Origin: Treponema sp.
Lineage (GTDB): Bacteria > Spirochaetota > Spirochaetia > Treponematales > Breznakiellaceae
Length of the DNA: 17,977 nucleotides
Direction: 5' to 3'
NCBI GenBank assembly: GCA_031275035.1
Contig: JAISPH010000031.1
Location: 1 to 17,977 of the forward strand
Part shown: positions 1 through 7,514 of the stretch, in pieces
Numbering within the stretch: position 1 is the stretch's first letter
How the letters are laid out: every line of letters starts with the position of its first letter
Translations under genes and position numbers: made by a program
Notes under the pieces: model-generated
Seen by the model: the letters and a program-made list of their open reading frames with translations, nothing else
What the model was told of the DNA's origin: nothing
Databases searched by the model: none

Positions 1-366
1 AAATGGCTTCAGTCCGACGCCCGGGACCGGATGACCGAAATTCTCCGCGTCCAGCCCCAGATCGACGTGCTCTACGGCCATAACGATCCCATGGCCATAG
101 GCGCCTACCTGGCCGCCCAGGAACTGGGCCGGGAGAAGGAGATGATCTTCATCGGCGTGGACGGCCTTAACGGCGAAGCCGGCGGAATCAAGAAGGTAAT
201 CGACGGCGTCCTGGCCGCCACCTTCATCTATCCTCCCTGCACCGAAAAAGCGGTGGAGATTGGCTACAAGATGATAAGCGATCCTGCCTTCAGGCCCGAA
301 AAGCAGTACGAAGTTAAGTCCCAGATGATCACCATTGAGAACGCGCGGCAGCTTTACAAGCCGTAA
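1..366 (+). CDS. Sugar-type periplasmic substrate-binding protein, C-terminal part
   Basis: The reading frame is open from the first base, so the gene began upstream of the window and about 121 C-terminal residues remain. The fragment reads as the second lobe of a ribose/galactose-type periplasmic binding protein (Peripla_BP_4 class). Visible marks are YGHNDPMAIGAYLAAQE (a 'lookup of genomic-style N-D-xMA-GA' strand-helix), then IFIGVDGLNG, then the IDGVLAATFIYPP stretch that lines the hinge in RbsB-like proteins. Such proteins capture a sugar in the periplasm and hand it to an ABC permease. The substrate cannot be read from this fragment. The downstream nagA-nagB pair makes an amino sugar possible, but a terminator separates them, so this is only inference. 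The internal ATG at 31 is not the true start. Confidence 0.85.
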   Translation, partial: KWLQSDARDRMTEILRVQPQIDVLYGHNDPMAIGAYLAAQELGREKEMIFIGVDGLNGEAGGIKKVIDGVLAATFIYPPCTEKAVEIGYKMISDPAFRPEKQYEVKSQMITIENARQLYKP

Positions 367-432
367 TTTCTTTTAAGCGGCTGCCGGCGGGCCTTTGGCC
401 GGACGGCAATTGAAGTTTCACAATTTCAGCAT

Positions 433-464
433 AAAAAGGGACTGTTTCCGGCAGTCCCTTTTTT
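433..464 (+). terminator. Intrinsic terminator after the binding-protein gene
   Basis: GGGACTG (438-444) pairs with CAGTCCC (452-458) around a 7-nt loop. The stem is extended by A5/T5 pairing, and the T-run continues to 464. This is a classic rho-independent terminator. It separates the binding-protein transcript from nagA. Confidence 0.88.
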
Positions 465-481
465 ATGGGCCTCCGGTGTAT

Positions 482-487
482 TATATT
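482..487 (+). promoter_or_regulatory. Possible -10 box of nagA
   Basis: TATATT lies 7 nt before the chosen nagA ATG, and overlapping TATTAT (479-484) and TAGAAT (487-492) are alternatives. No convincing -35 is visible: the region upstream is the T-run of the preceding terminator. If the box is real, the nagA mRNA would start at or within a few nucleotides of the start codon. Confidence 0.4.
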
Positions 488-494
488 AGAATTG

Positions 495-1673
495 ATGGGT
501 AATACGATTTCCCTTTGCCTGCACAATGGTACGGTGATGACCGGTTTTGCCTCCATGGAAAACTGCGCCGTCCTTGTCGAAGAAGGCAAGGTAGCCGATG
601 TTTTTTCAAAAAAACGTTTTGAACAGAAACACTTCGATCCGGGCGTCAAGATTATCGATGTCGAAGGGGCCTTCATAGCTCCCGGTTTTATTGATACCCA
701 CATTCACGGTTTCGGCGGCTATGGGACCGACGACGCCTCCACCGGTTCGGTTCTGGAGATGTCCCGGCTCCTCTGCCGCTGCGGGGTAACCGCATTTAAT
801 CCGACCCTCTACCCTTCGGAGCCGGAGGAGATGCTCAGGGCGGTGACCAATGTCGCCGCCGCCATGGGCAGCGAAGAGGGCGCCCGGATCATGGGGCTGC
901 ACCTGGAGGGCCCCTTCATCTCCCCGGAACGACTGGGGGTACAGAAGCCCGGAACCGTAAGGGCCGTGGACATTTCGCTGATGGAACAGCTCTGGCAGGC
1001 CGCGGAGGGGCGCATTGTAAACATGACCGTAGCCCCGGAACTAAAGGGCATGCGGGAACTGGCCCTGTACTGTATCAAGAAGGGGATCGTCCTCCAAGCG
1101 GGACATACCGACGCAAAGTACGAAAACATGGTAGAGGGAATGCAGGCCGGGATACTCCACAGTACCCACCTCTTCAACGCCATGAGCAGGCTGGATCACC
1201 GGAACCCCAATGCGGTGGGCGCAATCCTTACTCACCCGGAAATGTCCTGCGAAATTATCGCCGACGGCCGTCATGTACACCCCGGCCTCTTTAAGCTGCT
1301 CCTTAGGGATAAGTCCATCGACAAGATTGTGCTGATCACCGACGGCCTTAAACCGACGGAGCAGGAGAAAGGACCCTTCTTTGCCAATCAGGAAGAGGTG
1401 GTTTTTCACGGCGGACTTTTTCACCGTAAAATAGACGATGTTATTGCCGGTTCCGGCCTTACCATGATCCGGGGGGTTAAAAATCTGGTGTCCTTCGGCT
1501 TCAGCCTGGAAGATGCGGTAAAGGCCGCTTCCTCCAATCCCGCCCAGGTGATGCGTTATACCCGCAAGGGAACTATCATCCCCGGCAGCGATGCGGATCT
1601 GACGGTGTTTGACCGCGATTTTAAGGTGCGGATCGTCCTTGCGGGGGGGGAGATTAAATTCAATGCGCTTTGA
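495..1673 (+). CDS. nagA: N-acetylglucosamine-6-phosphate deacetylase
   Basis: Converts GlcNAc-6-phosphate to glucosamine-6-phosphate plus acetate in the cytoplasm, the first committed step of amino-sugar use. The 392-residue product is of normal family length. Amidohydrolase-fold marks appear in order: the HxH metal motif in IDTHIHGFGGYGTDD (His 69 and 71), metal-ligand Glu 138 in LHLEGPF, His 204 in QAGHTDA, His 225 in STHLFNAM, then ADGRHVHP, and catalytic Asp 283 in ITDGLKP. I start at ATG 495. The longer frame from 465 would begin inside the terminator T-run, and residues from 495 align with the usual NagA N-terminal beta strand. TTG 492 is a weaker in-frame alternative. There is no Shine-Dalgarno, so translation may be leaderless. 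nagB follows 123 bp downstream. Confidence 0.95.
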   Translation: MGNTISLCLHNGTVMTGFASMENCAVLVEEGKVADVFSKKRFEQKHFDPGVKIIDVEGAFIAPGFIDTHIHGFGGYGTDDASTGSVLEMSRLLCRCGVTAFNPTLYPSEPEEMLRAVTNVAAAMGSEEGARIMGLHLEGPFISPERLGVQKPGTVRAVDISLMEQLWQAAEGRIVNMTVAPELKGMRELALYCIKKGIVLQAGHTDAKYENMVEGMQAGILHSTHLFNAMSRLDHRNPNAVGAILTHPEMSCEIIADGRHVHPGLFKLLLRDKSIDKIVLITDGLKPTEQEKGPFFANQEEVVFHGGLFHRKIDDVIAGSGLTMIRGVKNLVSFGFSLEDAVKAASSNPAQVMRYTRKGTIIPGSDADLTVFDRDFKVRIVLAGGEIKFNAL

Positions 1674-1719
1674 GGCCCTTTCAAACGGCTCAATTTTGAA
1701 AAAGCGGCCTCAAGTTTTT
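1671..1719 (+). terminator. Likely intrinsic terminator at the nagA stop codon
   Basis: TGAGGCC, which includes the nagA stop codon, pairs perfectly with GGCCTCA (1706-1712). The hairpin extends inward through CTTT/AAAG and CAAA/TTTG with small bulges and a 9-nt loop, and is followed by AGTTTTT. It may partly uncouple nagB from nagA. The stem is imperfect, so it may be only a partial terminator. Confidence 0.55.
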
Positions 1720-1732
1720 AAGTGATTGTTGG

Positions 1733-1746
1733 CGAACCTTGGTTCG
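1733..1746 (+). promoter_or_regulatory. Palindrome upstream of nagB, possible operator
   Basis: CGAACC-TT-GGTTCG is a 6-bp inverted repeat with a 2-nt centre, about 50 bp before the nagB start and after the terminator-like hairpin. The spacing is too tight for a good RNA hairpin, so a protein-binding half-site pair is more plausible. No regulator can be named. Confidence 0.3.
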
Positions 1747-1796
1747 ACAGAAGCTGAAGTTTCCGGACAACTCTATTTTTTTATGAGGAAGGTTGT

Positions 1797-2582
1797 ATGC
1801 GTCTTATCATTCATAAGGATTATGAAAAGGCCTGTACCTGGACGGCCCGGTATATTGCAAACCGGATCAACAAATTTAACCCCGCCCCGGACAGGCCCTT
1901 TGTCCTTGGGCTGCCCACAGGATCAAGCCCCCTGGGAATCTACGGGGAACTTATACGGCTGTGGAAGGACCGGCAGATCTCATTTTCCCAGGTGGTTACC
2001 TTCAATATGGATGAATATGTGGGCCTCGGCGCGGAACATCCCCAGAGCTACCACTCGTTTATGTGGAATAACTTTTTCAGCCATGTGGACATCGATAAAA
2101 AGAACGTTCATATCCTGGACGGCATGGCCGGAGATCTGGAAGCCGAATGCAGGGCCTACGAGAATCGCATCGTCTCGTTTGGGGGGATAGAACTGTTCCT
2201 CGGCGGAATGGGCGCCGACGGCCACATTGCCTTTAACGAACCGGGATCTTCCCTCCATTCCCGGACCAGGGTAAAGACCCTTACCCGGAACACCCGGATT
2301 GCCAACGCCCGGTTCTTCGGGGGAGATCCCGAAGCGGTGCCCGCCACGGCCCTTACCGTGGGGGTGGGAACCATCATGGACGCCCGGGAGGCGCTTATCC
2401 TGGTAACCGGCCATGCCAAAGCCCGGGCGCTCCAGGCCGCCGTCGAAAACGGGATCAACCACATGTGGACCGCCTCCTGCCTGCAGACCCACCCCCGGGC
2501 GATCATTGTCTGCGACGAAGCGGCCACCGATGAATTAAAGGTCGGCACCGTGCGGTACTTCAGGGATATTGAAACCCCCTGA
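1797..2582 (+). CDS. nagB: Glucosamine-6-phosphate deaminase
   Basis: Isomerises and deaminates glucosamine-6-phosphate to fructose-6-phosphate and ammonia, feeding amino sugars into glycolysis downstream of NagA. The 261-residue length is typical. Family motifs are intact: phosphate-binding LPTGSSP (residues 39-45), FNMDEYVGL with the catalytic base Asp 72, and the [14 protein letters not shown] signature with Asp 141, His 143 and Glu 148. ATG 1797 follows a GAGGAAGG Shine-Dalgarno at 1785-1792, which fixes the start. An overlapping frame from 1726 has no family similarity and is a shadow. The 123-bp gap after nagA holds a terminator-like hairpin and a small palindrome, so nagB could be partly independent of nagA. 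Confidence 0.96.
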   Translation: MRLIIHKDYEKACTWTARYIANRINKFNPAPDRPFVLGLPTGSSPLGIYGELIRLWKDRQISFSQVVTFNMDEYVGLGAEHPQSYHSFMWNNFFSHVDIDKKNVHILDGMAGDLEAECRAYENRIVSFGGIELFLGGMGADGHIAFNEPGSSLHSRTRVKTLTRNTRIANARFFGGDPEAVPATALTVGVGTIMDAREALILVTGHAKARALQAAVENGINHMWTASCLQTHPRAIIVCDEAATDELKVGTVRYFRDIETP

Positions 2583-2623
2583 AGAACGGCCTCCGGAAAC
2601 AGAATCCGCTCTTAACCCCTTGG

Positions 2624-2651
2624 TTGACAAAGCCCTTCCCTTTTCTATAAT
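2624..2651 (+). promoter_or_regulatory. Near-perfect sigma-70 promoter for infA
   Basis: TTGACA at 2624-2629 and TATAAT at 2646-2651 are separated by 16 bp. Both hexamers match consensus exactly. Transcription would start near 2658, giving infA a leader of about 35 nt with a good ribosome binding site. Confidence 0.88.
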
Positions 2652-2693
2652 AGAAATGTCCGCAAAGGGACGAACGTAAACCAAGGAGTTACA

Positions 2694-2918
2694 GTGGCTA
2701 AAGAAGAAGCTATCGAAGTTGAAGGAGTCGTCAGAGAAGCTCTCCCCAATACCATGTTCAGGGTTGAGCTTGACAACCAGAACGGCCACCTTATACTAGC
2801 CCATCTTTCCGGCAAGATGCGCAAGCATTATATCCGCATAGTCCCCGGAGACCGGGTGCGGATTGCCCTTTCCCCCTACGATTTAAGCCGGGGCCGGATT
2901 ATATACCGGGAACGGTAA
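2694..2918 (+). CDS. infA: Translation initiation factor IF-1
   Basis: IF-1 occupies the ribosomal A site during initiation, working with IF-2 and IF-3. The 74-residue product is a single OB-fold. It shows the family pattern [17 protein letters not shown], then [19 protein letters not shown], then [19 protein letters not shown], essentially the whole conserved IF-1 core. The start is GTG at 2694, supported by AAGGAG at 2683-2688 and by the family N-terminus MAKEE. It is transcribed alone from a consensus promoter. It converges with the smr gene 44 bp downstream, and no clear terminator is seen between them. Confidence 0.97.
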   Translation: MAKEEAIEVEGVVREALPNTMFRVELDNQNGHLILAHLSGKMRKHYIRIVPGDRVRIALSPYDLSRGRIIYRER

Positions 2919-2962
2919 AGTCCCGGCATCCCGCCCGCGGCAGCTTAATCCGCAGGAAAACT

Positions 2963-3457
2963 TCAGTCCTTCAGCAAAACCCAGGTGCTTCCCGTTCCTC
3001 CATCCCGGGCGCCGCCGTGTCCGCTTTCTCCCGCAAAGGGACAGCGTTCGATAAATTCCCTGGAGGCCCGCTTCAAAACCGCCTCACCCTCGGAGTGGTT
3101 TCCCTTTCCATGGATGATGAGCAGCTTTTCAAGACGCTGGCTCCGGGCATTGCGGAAAAAGCCGTCCATGACGATCCAGGCTTCATCTTTGGTAAGATTG
3201 TGGAGATCCAGCACCGCATCGGGTTTCTTTCTGAGCAGCCGGCGGCGGCGCTCCGCGGCGCAGATCTTGGGGTCTGCGGCGGAGACCGAATCTTCTGTTC
3301 CGGCATCCTTGTCGTAAACGCCCCCTCTTTGAAACGGCGGTTCTACAGCCCGCCCCGTTCCGGGGGAAGGTTCCGGCGGAGCCGTGGAATCCGTTTTTTC
3401 CGCGAAGGACCCCGCCGTCCGCCTGTCCCATTCGTCCAGAATAGATCCAAAGTCCAT
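2963..3457 (-). CDS. Smr-domain protein
   Basis: A 164-residue cytoplasmic protein. Residues 1-75 are low-complexity and charged; residues 82-164 form a Smr (small MutS-related) domain. Its two hallmarks are LDLHN (83-87, the LDxHG-type strand) and LLIIHGKGNHSEGEAVLK with HGKG at 116-119. Smr domains bind or nick branched DNA or act on RNA, and the substrate of this one is not evident. ATG 3457 has a GGTGAT element about 11 nt upstream, a weak ribosome site. The gene lies 41 bp after the batD stop on the same strand, so it is probably the last gene of the Bat operon transcript, although a functional link to Bat is not established. Confidence 0.82.
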   Translation of the reverse strand: MDFGSILDEWDRRTAGSFAEKTDSTAPPEPSPGTGRAVEPPFQRGGVYDKDAGTEDSVSAADPKICAAERRRRLLRKKPDAVLDLHNLTKDEAWIVMDGFFRNARSQRLEKLLIIHGKGNHSEGEAVLKRASREFIERCPFAGESGHGGARDGGTGSTWVLLKD

Positions 3458-3498
3458 GATAAACGTTCATCACCCCCGGCGGCTTAAAAGACAAGAGC

Positions 3499-4968
3499 CT
3501 AATAGTACACCAGATTTTCCCTAAGCACCCATCCGGCATTTCCCTCTGCAGATTCCACATAGACCCAAGAATCCGCCTCGGCCCGTACCACGGCGGGCAG
3601 TCCCTCGGGAAAACGGAACTCCTCCGTTCCCAGGACATCGGGCACCCGGTACGCCGTACAGGACCGCAGAACCGCCCTGGGAGCCCGGTCCAGAAACCTG
3701 TCCGCAAGGCCCGCCAGTCCCGCACAGAGGATCAGCGCCGATACCGCCAGTATGCATTTATAACACCAGGAACGGCCGGAGGTTACCCGTTTTTTCAGAT
3801 ATGTTATTCCCAGAATACCCGGGGGGATCGATGCGGCAATGATTACCAGGAGAAAGCGTACCGGGGGCCGCCGTTTTTCGTCCTCCGTGTCCGCTATGCC
3901 CAGAACCTGTTCCGCCTCCTGGCGGAGAGGCGCCAGGGTAAAACCGGCAAGACGATCCCCTTCGTTTTTACGGAGCAGCGCCAGGGCTTCGGGACGGCGG
4001 CCCTGATCCCACAGGGCCCGGGCCGCTCCGGCATTGCGGCGGTATGCGCCCCGGAACAAAAGGGGCGGCGGCCTTTCGGGAAAGGCTCCGGCGGTCCCGC
4101 CGGAAACCGCCGCCGAAACCACCGCTTCGGGGACGGCCCCGGAGGAAAGATCCGCCGCCCCGCCGCCGGCAGCGCCGGATAAACCCGTTTCCGTCTCTGC
4201 TTTATCCGGCGTTATCAGGATACGGATGCCGGGAATTTCCAGGTTAACGCCGCTGTAGTGGACATGGGGAAAAGTCAGGGAAAGATCCGTCTCCTCCAGG
4301 GGAATAATCCTGAGGCGGGAAACGATCCCCCGTTCCGCTTCCGGGGCGGAGACCGGCAGTTCTTCAAGTACCGCCTGTTCCATTGCCGCCAGGCTAAAGG
4401 AAAAACCGCCGGGCCGGGACAGCCGGGGGTCCCAATCGGAAAGGACCAGAGCCAGCTCGGCGGCCTCCCCCGTCCGAAATTCCATCCCTTCCCGAAGGGG
4501 CTCCGGCGGGGACAGCAATTCCCACTGCAGCCGGGGCCTGTACTCCCGGTCAATCCCGTCCTCCCGGCGGACCCGGAAAACCAGGGGCGATGTACGGGCC
4601 CTGTTGCCGGGGGTACTAATTTCAAAGGCATTGAGGAGAAATTCTCCGGCCCTGTGTGGAATAAAGGAAAACTCCACCGCAGTCCACCGTTCATTGGAAG
4701 CCCACCGGGCAAGGCGGGGCTCGGTACGGACCCGTTCCAAGGTAAGCGCCGGGGGCAGTTCCGGGGGGCGGACCGCAACCTCCGACGGGACCGGATGGGC
4801 CACCAGGATAGAAACCGTCCAGGGGGAACCGCGGACGGGATTTTCGGGAGAGGTCCATACCAGCACCGAAAGTTCCTTTCCGTACAGGGAAAGGGAATAG
4901 AGCAGGAGCAGACCTAGTAATCCGGGCCTAACGAAGAATCCGCCTCGGTCCATTCCCGGCTTTTCCAT
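3499..4968 (-). CDS. batD: BatD-like aerotolerance-operon protein with BatE/SH3-like C-terminus
   Basis: A 489-residue envelope protein. Residues 14-30 look like a signal or anchor segment (GLLGLLLLYSLSLYG). Residues 31-255 are a beta-rich exported region like BatD. Residues 259-300 are an Ala/Gly/Pro/Ser linker. Residues 305-358 are helical and TPR-like. Two membrane helices follow at about 371-391 and 405-423. Residues 433-489 look like a bacterial SH3 domain (AYRVPD...VRAEADSWVYVES...GWVLRENL). The last third resembles what I know of BatE, so this may be a BatD-BatE fusion. BatD-family proteins are thought to sit in the envelope with the vWA Bat proteins. ATG 4968 has an AAGGAG site 8 nt upstream, so the gene overlaps the batC end by 55 bp; Met 6 is a less likely start. 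Confidence 0.78.
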   Translation of the reverse strand: MEKPGMDRGGFFVRPGLLGLLLLYSLSLYGKELSVLVWTSPENPVRGSPWTVSILVAHPVPSEVAVRPPELPPALTLERVRTEPRLARWASNERWTAVEFSFIPHRAGEFLLNAFEISTPGNRARTSPLVFRVRREDGIDREYRPRLQWELLSPPEPLREGMEFRTGEAAELALVLSDWDPRLSRPGGFSFSLAAMEQAVLEELPVSAPEAERGIVSRLRIIPLEETDLSLTFPHVHYSGVNLEIPGIRILITPDKAETETGLSGAAGGGAADLSSGAVPEAVVSAAVSGGTAGAFPERPPPLLFRGAYRRNAGAARALWDQGRRPEALALLRKNEGDRLAGFTLAPLRQEAEQVLGIADTEDEKRRPPVRFLLVIIAASIPPGILGITYLKKRVTSGRSWCYKCILAVSALILCAGLAGLADRFLDRAPRAVLRSCTAYRVPDVLGTEEFRFPEGLPAVVRAEADSWVYVESAEGNAGWVLRENLVYY

Positions 4969-5513
4969 TGATCCTGCTCCTTTTCGCGGATATATTCAAA
5001 GAGGGTTTCATGTTTCCCGCCCCCGGAGATCTTCACCGGCGCTTCCGCCTCTACGCCGGCCCTGACCAGGGAGAGAAGGCTTAATTCCAGGTTCCGTTTC
5101 GCCTCAAGGCGGCTGCCGTCAAGTTCCAGGGCGCCCCTGAACTGTTCCGCCGCCCCGGCATAGTCTCCCTTCTCAAAGCGGATTACCCCGTTATTGTAGC
5201 GGATCCGGTACATCAGTTCCCGGTGGCCCTCCAGGGGCAGCAACCTGAGGGCTTCCTCCGCCGCAGCAAAACGTTCCCGGGCGGCGTTTCCTTCGTCAAG
5301 AGAGAGGTACACCAGGGCCAGGCCGTATTCCCCATAGGGTAGGGCCTGGGGAAAGCGGAGCGATTCCGTATAGGAGGCGATGGCCCTGGTGTAGAGACCC
5401 CGGGAATGGAAAAAATTTCCCTCCATAACGAGAAGCGGCCCGGCAAAACGGGAACAGCCTCCCAGCAGGGAAAACCCCCAGAGGAGGCCCCATAATTTAC
5501 CTTTTCCGGCCAT
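4914..5513 (-). CDS. batC: TPR lipoprotein of the Bat operon
   Basis: A 199-residue protein beginning MAGKGKLWGLLWGFSLLGGC. This is a short basic N-terminus, a hydrophobic stretch and a lipobox LGGC, with Cys 20 the probable lipidated residue. Three helical-repeat segments of about 34 residues follow at roughly 29-62, 63-96 and 105-138; the last (YNNGVIRFEKGDYAGAAEQF) is a clear TPR. The tail is charged. TPR proteins of this operon are taken to scaffold the vWA proteins. I chose ATG 5513 because GGAGAAAGG lies just upstream and a lipoprotein signal follows; the longer frame from 5636 has a Pro/Gly-rich N-terminus that is a shadow of batB. It overlaps the batB end by 17 bp and batD by 55 bp, so translation is probably coupled. 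Confidence 0.8.
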   Translation of the reverse strand: MAGKGKLWGLLWGFSLLGGCSRFAGPLLVMEGNFFHSRGLYTRAIASYTESLRFPQALPYGEYGLALVYLSLDEGNAARERFAAAEEALRLLPLEGHRELMYRIRYNNGVIRFEKGDYAGAAEQFRGALELDGSRLEAKRNLELSLLSLVRAGVEAEAPVKISGGGKHETLFEYIREKEQDQWKSREWTEADSSLGPDY

Positions 5514-6516
5514 ATCCTTTCTCCAAAAATTTTGCCGTCCCCAGGGCGGCAAGACCGGCGATAACAAAGAGATGCCACCGGGGCCGGGGCTCCCGCCGGT
5601 AACCCCGGGCGGTCCCGGCGGCGTCGATGGACGCAAGATGATTTATCAGGATCGATCCGGCGTCGCTCCTGCTGCCGTCCACATAGAAACCGCCGGTCCG
5701 TTCCGCGGCGCTGCGCAGGGTCCCGGCCCGCAGGCGGCTGAACACCGGAGCGCCGGTCCCGTCCTGAAGAATGTCCCCGTCCACAGGGACCGGCCCCCCC
5801 TCTTCGGAACCAAGTCCCAGGGCAATTACCTTGATATCCGCCGTCTTGGCCCGGTCCAGGGCGGCGTTGAGGGAGCCCGACAAGAGTTCTCCGTCGGAGA
5901 AGAGAATAATTTCCCGGCGGGTCGGCAGCGTATTTTGAAAGGCCGAACAGGCGGCGTCCAGAAGCTTCTCCAGATTGGTCCCCCTGCCGGTAACGGCGGA
6001 GCTGGACAGCGCATCGAGAAAGTTGATCACCGCTTCGGTATCGCCGGTAAGGGGAACCGCAAGAACGCCGCTTCCCTTGCCTATGGCAACGCCGAAGCGT
6101 ATCCCCGGCGAAGCACCTACCAACTCCCGGGCCACCGCCGCCCCCCGGCGTATCCGGGACAGGCCCTCCCCGCCGGGGATGCCCGGGGACAGAGGCAGGT
6201 CCTGTACGTCCATGCTGCGGGACAGATCCAGGGCCAGCACCACGTCAATTCCCCGGCGCATCTCCGGAACAATCCTGGTTCCCCAGCGGGGGCCCGCCAG
6301 GGCGGTAATCATCAAACATAAGAAGAGGACAAAGAAGAAAACCGAACAAATAAACCTGAGGCGGATCTCCCTGACCCCCTCCGCCAGGGCGGATTGGGAC
6401 AGGAGGCCCAATAGGCTCCTGCGCCGGTAATAATGGAAAAGAGCAATGCCGAAGGCGGGGATCGCAATAAAAAGGGCAAAGAGAAACCGGGGATTGTCAA
6501 AACCTATACCCTTCAT
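5497..6516 (-). CDS. batB: BatB-like von Willebrand factor A domain membrane protein
   Basis: A 339-residue membrane-anchored vWA protein. N-terminal helices at about 10-28 and 54-74 carry the BatA-type N-terminal region. The vWA domain (about 88-295) has a complete MIDAS: Asp 97, Ser 99 and Ser 101 in LDLSRSM, Thr 180 in GRGTN, and Asp 208 in FSDGE. A C-terminal helix lies near 314-328. MIDAS domains bind a divalent metal and a protein partner. Homologues form the Bacteroides aerotolerance (Bat) cluster, and a Borrelia vWA protein of this cluster has been reported as integrin-binding. The start ATG overlaps the stop of the preceding batA gene by 4 bp (ATGA), indicating translational coupling. 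No ancestral cut or frameshift is seen. Confidence 0.88.
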   Translation of the reverse strand: MKGIGFDNPRFLFALFIAIPAFGIALFHYYRRRSLLGLLSQSALAEGVREIRLRFICSVFFFVLFLCLMITALAGPRWGTRIVPEMRRGIDVVLALDLSRSMDVQDLPLSPGIPGGEGLSRIRRGAAVARELVGASPGIRFGVAIGKGSGVLAVPLTGDTEAVINFLDALSSSAVTGRGTNLEKLLDAACSAFQNTLPTRREIILFSDGELLSGSLNAALDRAKTADIKVIALGLGSEEGGPVPVDGDILQDGTGAPVFSRLRAGTLRSAAERTGGFYVDGSRSDAGSILINHLASIDAAGTARGYRREPRPRWHLFVIAGLAALGTAKFLEKGYGRKR

Positions 6517-7514
6517 AACAGCGCCCCCAGGATATAGCGGCGGATAAAACGGGCAAGGCAGAGGAGGATCAGGGCGGCGATGATGAAGGGCCGGTGAACG
6601 GAACGGGTTTTGGTTAAAAGCCCGGAACGGCGGATGATCATTTCCCCTTCGTGGAGCTGGGAAAAGGCTGCGGCAAAGGCCTGGGCGGAGGGCGCCGGCA
6701 GGTAGGTTCCTCCGGCCCTCCGGGCTATGGCCTTGAGGTTCTCCGGATCAAAGCGGGAATAGAAAGAACCGGTCCGGCGCATCCTGGTATGGGGGTCTAT
6801 ATAATCGATGGGAACTTCCCCGCTGCTGCCTACGCCGATTACCCAGAGGGAAATCCCCTCATCCCGCAGAACCGAGGCGGCGGTTTCGGGATGTACCGGT
6901 CCCGCATTATTCTCCCCGTCGGTGATCAGGACCACCACCTTTCTGGGGGCGGAGGATTTCCGCAGATGCAGGGCCGCCACCGAAAGACCGAGCCCCAGGG
7001 CGGTGCCGTCTCCCAGCTCGGCGATACGCAGGCTCTGGAGCCGGGAATCGAGGGCGCCCCTGTCCACCGTGGGGGGAATCAGAAGGGCTGCGCTGTCCCC
7101 CGCCGCCGCCAGTCCCACGGCGTCGGAGGGCCGTTCCCGGGCAAAGGCGGCGACCAGGTTTCTGGCGGCGTCAAAACGGTTTAGGCCGTCCATATCAAGT
7201 CCCGCCATGCTGGGGCTTACGTCCACCACAAAAAGTACGTCCGCCCCCCGGTTAAGCCATACCGTTTCGGAGCTGACCAGGTAAGGGCCGGAGGCGGCGA
7301 TAAAGAGAAACAGAGTCCCAGCCAGTTCCATGATAAAAATCAGTTTGATAAGAAGTTCAACCTTGAAGGGAGGAACAAAGGGACTTCCTCCGGGGGGGCC
7401 CAGGGGTATTTTCAGGGCGAAGGGATCTTTTACAAACCGGTTGATTCCCAGGATAAGGAGCCCCGTCAGCGCCGCCAGAAGGATCAGCAGGGGCCGTTCA
7501 AAACCGAGACTCAT
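6513..7514 (-). CDS. batA: BatA-like von Willebrand factor A domain membrane protein
   Basis: A 333-residue vWA protein with the same architecture as its neighbour batB: N-terminal helices at about 9-24 and 54-74, a vWA domain with intact MIDAS (Asp 98, Ser 100 and Ser 102 in VDVSPSM; Thr 171 in GDGTA; Asp 199 in ITDGENN), and a C-terminal helix near 313-331. The pair probably arose by an old duplication and may form a hetero-oligomer in the inner membrane with the domain facing the periplasm. The start overlaps the upstream stop by 4 bp (ATGA at 7511-7514), and the end overlaps batB by 4 bp. Its exact physiological function in spirochaetes is unsettled; the name reflects family and position only. 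Confidence 0.88.
   Translation of the reverse strand: MSLGFERPLLILLAALTGLLILGINRFVKDPFALKIPLGPPGGSPFVPPFKVELLIKLIFIMELAGTLFLFIAASGPYLVSSETVWLNRGADVLFVVDVSPSMAGLDMDGLNRFDAARNLVAAFARERPSDAVGLAAAGDSAALLIPPTVDRGALDSRLQSLRIAELGDGTALGLGLSVAALHLRKSSAPRKVVVLITDGENNAGPVHPETAASVLRDEGISLWVIGVGSSGEVPIDYIDPHTRMRRTGSFYSRFDPENLKAIARRAGGTYLPAPSAQAFAAAFSQLHEGEMIIRRSGLLTKTRSVHRPFIIAALILLCLARFIRRYILGALL

Noticed and set aside
465..494. Longer nagA start at 465
   Set aside because: This ATG overlaps the T-run of the upstream terminator and adds residues not seen in the family.
5514..5636. Longer batC start at 5636
   Set aside because: The extra residues are Pro/Gly-rich batB shadow; ATG 5513 has a ribosome site and starts a lipoprotein signal.
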